64,000 bases of DNA, taken from the NCBI RefSeq assembly GCF_000203795.2, contig NW_006281102.1, positions 414,567-478,566 on the forward strand, written 5' to 3'. Source of the DNA: Batrachochytrium dendrobatidis JAM81. Lineage: Eukaryota > Chytridiomycota > Chytridiomycetes > Rhizophydiales. Position numbers and translations under genes: made by a program. A model generated the notes under the pieces. That model worked only from the letters and a program-made list of their open reading frames with translations, made no database searches and was not told where the DNA came from. This document shows, one piece after another, positions 63,038-64,000 of this stretch (position 1 is the first letter of the stretch; the number at the start of each line of letters is the position of its first letter).

Positions 63038-64000
63038 ATGCATAGACTGTTGCTCAAGAAACAGTCTCATCTCAGCTACAAGCCACTAACATCTCATTCT
63101 CGCTCTTTCCACTTGAATTCATCTCGCACTCATCATGCCTTGCAGTCTTTGGGGTTTACCCGTTCTACTCTAGCTACCACTTATGCTAGACAGCTACCTG
63201 CTATAAAAAGCAATACTAGAACATTGGTCTCCGTGCCTCGAATGACTTTTGCTTTGCTCAGAATACCTGTCGCTGCTGTTAGTGCTGGCATGGGCGTATC
63301 TGCTTACATTCACTATAAAGTTACCAAACTCTCTGAAGACTTGGTCCCCGATTGGCTCAAGACTTCTGCCGAAAATGCTACTCAATGGCTATCTGAAATC
63401 GACCTGTCTGGTTTAAAACTTCCTTCTTGGAAGTTCGGAACTGAAGACGGTGCACTTTCCACCGATCCCATCATTGCTTTGAACCTGCCTGATGTCATGC
63501 CTGATGTGTCTCTCTTTCCTTCTGCTAATATGGGCTCGATTAAGCAGACTGTCGATACTGCAAGAGAAGCCATGTTTGGAACCTCGTCTGTCCAGTTTTC
63601 AACGGATGCTTCCATGGCTTCAATTCATCCCAAAACTGGTGTGCACAACGCCACATCTGCTTCTAGTAGTGTTGGTCAGGATAACACTGGTTCCAATCAA
63701 GACCTGCTAGGCTTGACCAGCAAGCTGATTGATATTCGCAACCTTCTCAAAACTATTGACCGTGCTTCAGCTGCTCTTAATCTACCCAGTATTGTTGTGG
63801 TTGGATCACAAAGTTCAGGAAAAAGCTCTGTTCTTGAAGCTGTTGTAGGTCACGAATTCTTGCCAAAGTAAGTTTATGTCTACAACATGATTGGAAATAT
63901 CTAATTATTTCCTTGAATATTGACTAGATTCATACTCACTACTGGTTTATCTATTCATGTTTTCAATTCTTTTTAAACTATTCAATCTATTTCTATTTCT
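63038..64000 (+). CDS. MGM1: Mitochondrial dynamin-like GTPase MGM1/OPA1, 5' part only
   Basis: MGM1 fuses mitochondrial inner membranes. Exon 1 (63038-63867, 276 codons plus 2 nt) is complete and ends at donor GTAAGT; the rest of the window is intron. The first 70 residues are a basic, Ser/Leu-rich presequence (MHRLLLKKQSHL). A hydrophobic stretch near residues 70-90 (FALLRIPVAAVSAGMGVSAY) is the likely membrane anchor, with a rhomboid-cleavable linker after it. The exon ends in the dynamin G1 region: LPSIVVVGSQSSGKSSVLEA and VVGHEFLPK. The GTPase, stalk and C-terminus lie beyond the edge. OMA1, encoded twice in this window, cleaves the animal orthologue. Confidence 0.93.

Noticed and set aside
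62815..63057. A minus-strand 80-codon frame with MVPEM repeats upstream of MDE1
   Set aside because: It comes from the 12-bp tandem repeat in the MDE1/MGM1 promoter; a 9-nt first exon for MDE1 fits better.

Overview
The window is a compact, intron-rich eukaryotic nuclear segment of roughly 40% GC. Introns are mostly 60-130 nt and intergenic gaps are short. The protein families point to a fungus that keeps a flagellum, most likely a chytrid (a Batrachochytrium/Rhizophydiales-type genome is my guess, not proven). Fungal-style NMA111, RRN3, MDE1, DHS, LSM7 and MGM1 sit beside genes lost from non-flagellated Dikarya: a radial-spoke protein (RSPH14), a TMEM138-like ciliary membrane protein, a tentative SAXO-like axonemal protein, and presenilin. 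Most gene models below were built by hand; where exon lengths are listed, the reading phases close from exon to exon.

Layout. 1-4.2 kb is an inverted, nearly identical copy of 18.65-22.86 kb and carries PUS7 (cut by the window edge), OMA1 and the last codons of an acyltransferase gene. 4.3-16.4 kb is single copy: a helical-repeat protein, presenilin, a MYND protein, RSPH14, and the large serine protease NMA111. 16.8-24 kb is the fuller duplicated block: tRNA-Thr, acyltransferase, OMA1, PUS7. 24-34 kb holds a small secreted protein, TCTP, an ASH-RhoGAP protein and a LEA_2-like membrane protein. 34.3-36.8 kb repeats the tRNA-Thr/acyltransferase unit in direct orientation. From 37 kb to the end there is dense housekeeping sequence: deoxyhypusine synthase, the DEAH helicase PRP2/DHX16, ELP1, LSM7, ribosomal protein uS14, DCN1, a syntaxin-6/TLG1 SNARE, V-ATPase subunit F, the SAXO-like gene, RRN3, TMEM138-like, MDE1, and the 5' part of MGM1/OPA1, which runs off the right edge.

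Special features are (1) three overlapping copies of one segment in both orientations, (2) a family of short non-autonomous elements with inverted ends containing TATTCACGTAAAATG, one sitting inside a DHS intron, (3) an AT-AC (U12-type) intron in the syntaxin gene, (4) several GC-AG introns, all with donor GCAAGT, and (5) very small exons, one of which encodes the catalytic Asp of NMA111.

Functional themes are mitochondrial quality control (OMA1 and its likely substrate MGM1/OPA1), RNA biology (PUS7, PRP2, LSM7, ELP1, tRNA-Thr), translation (uS14, TCTP, hypusination) and the flagellum. Several pairs are divergent with short shared promoters (DHS/PRP2, ELP1/LSM7, SAXO-like/RRN3, MDE1/MGM1, RSPH14/NMA111).
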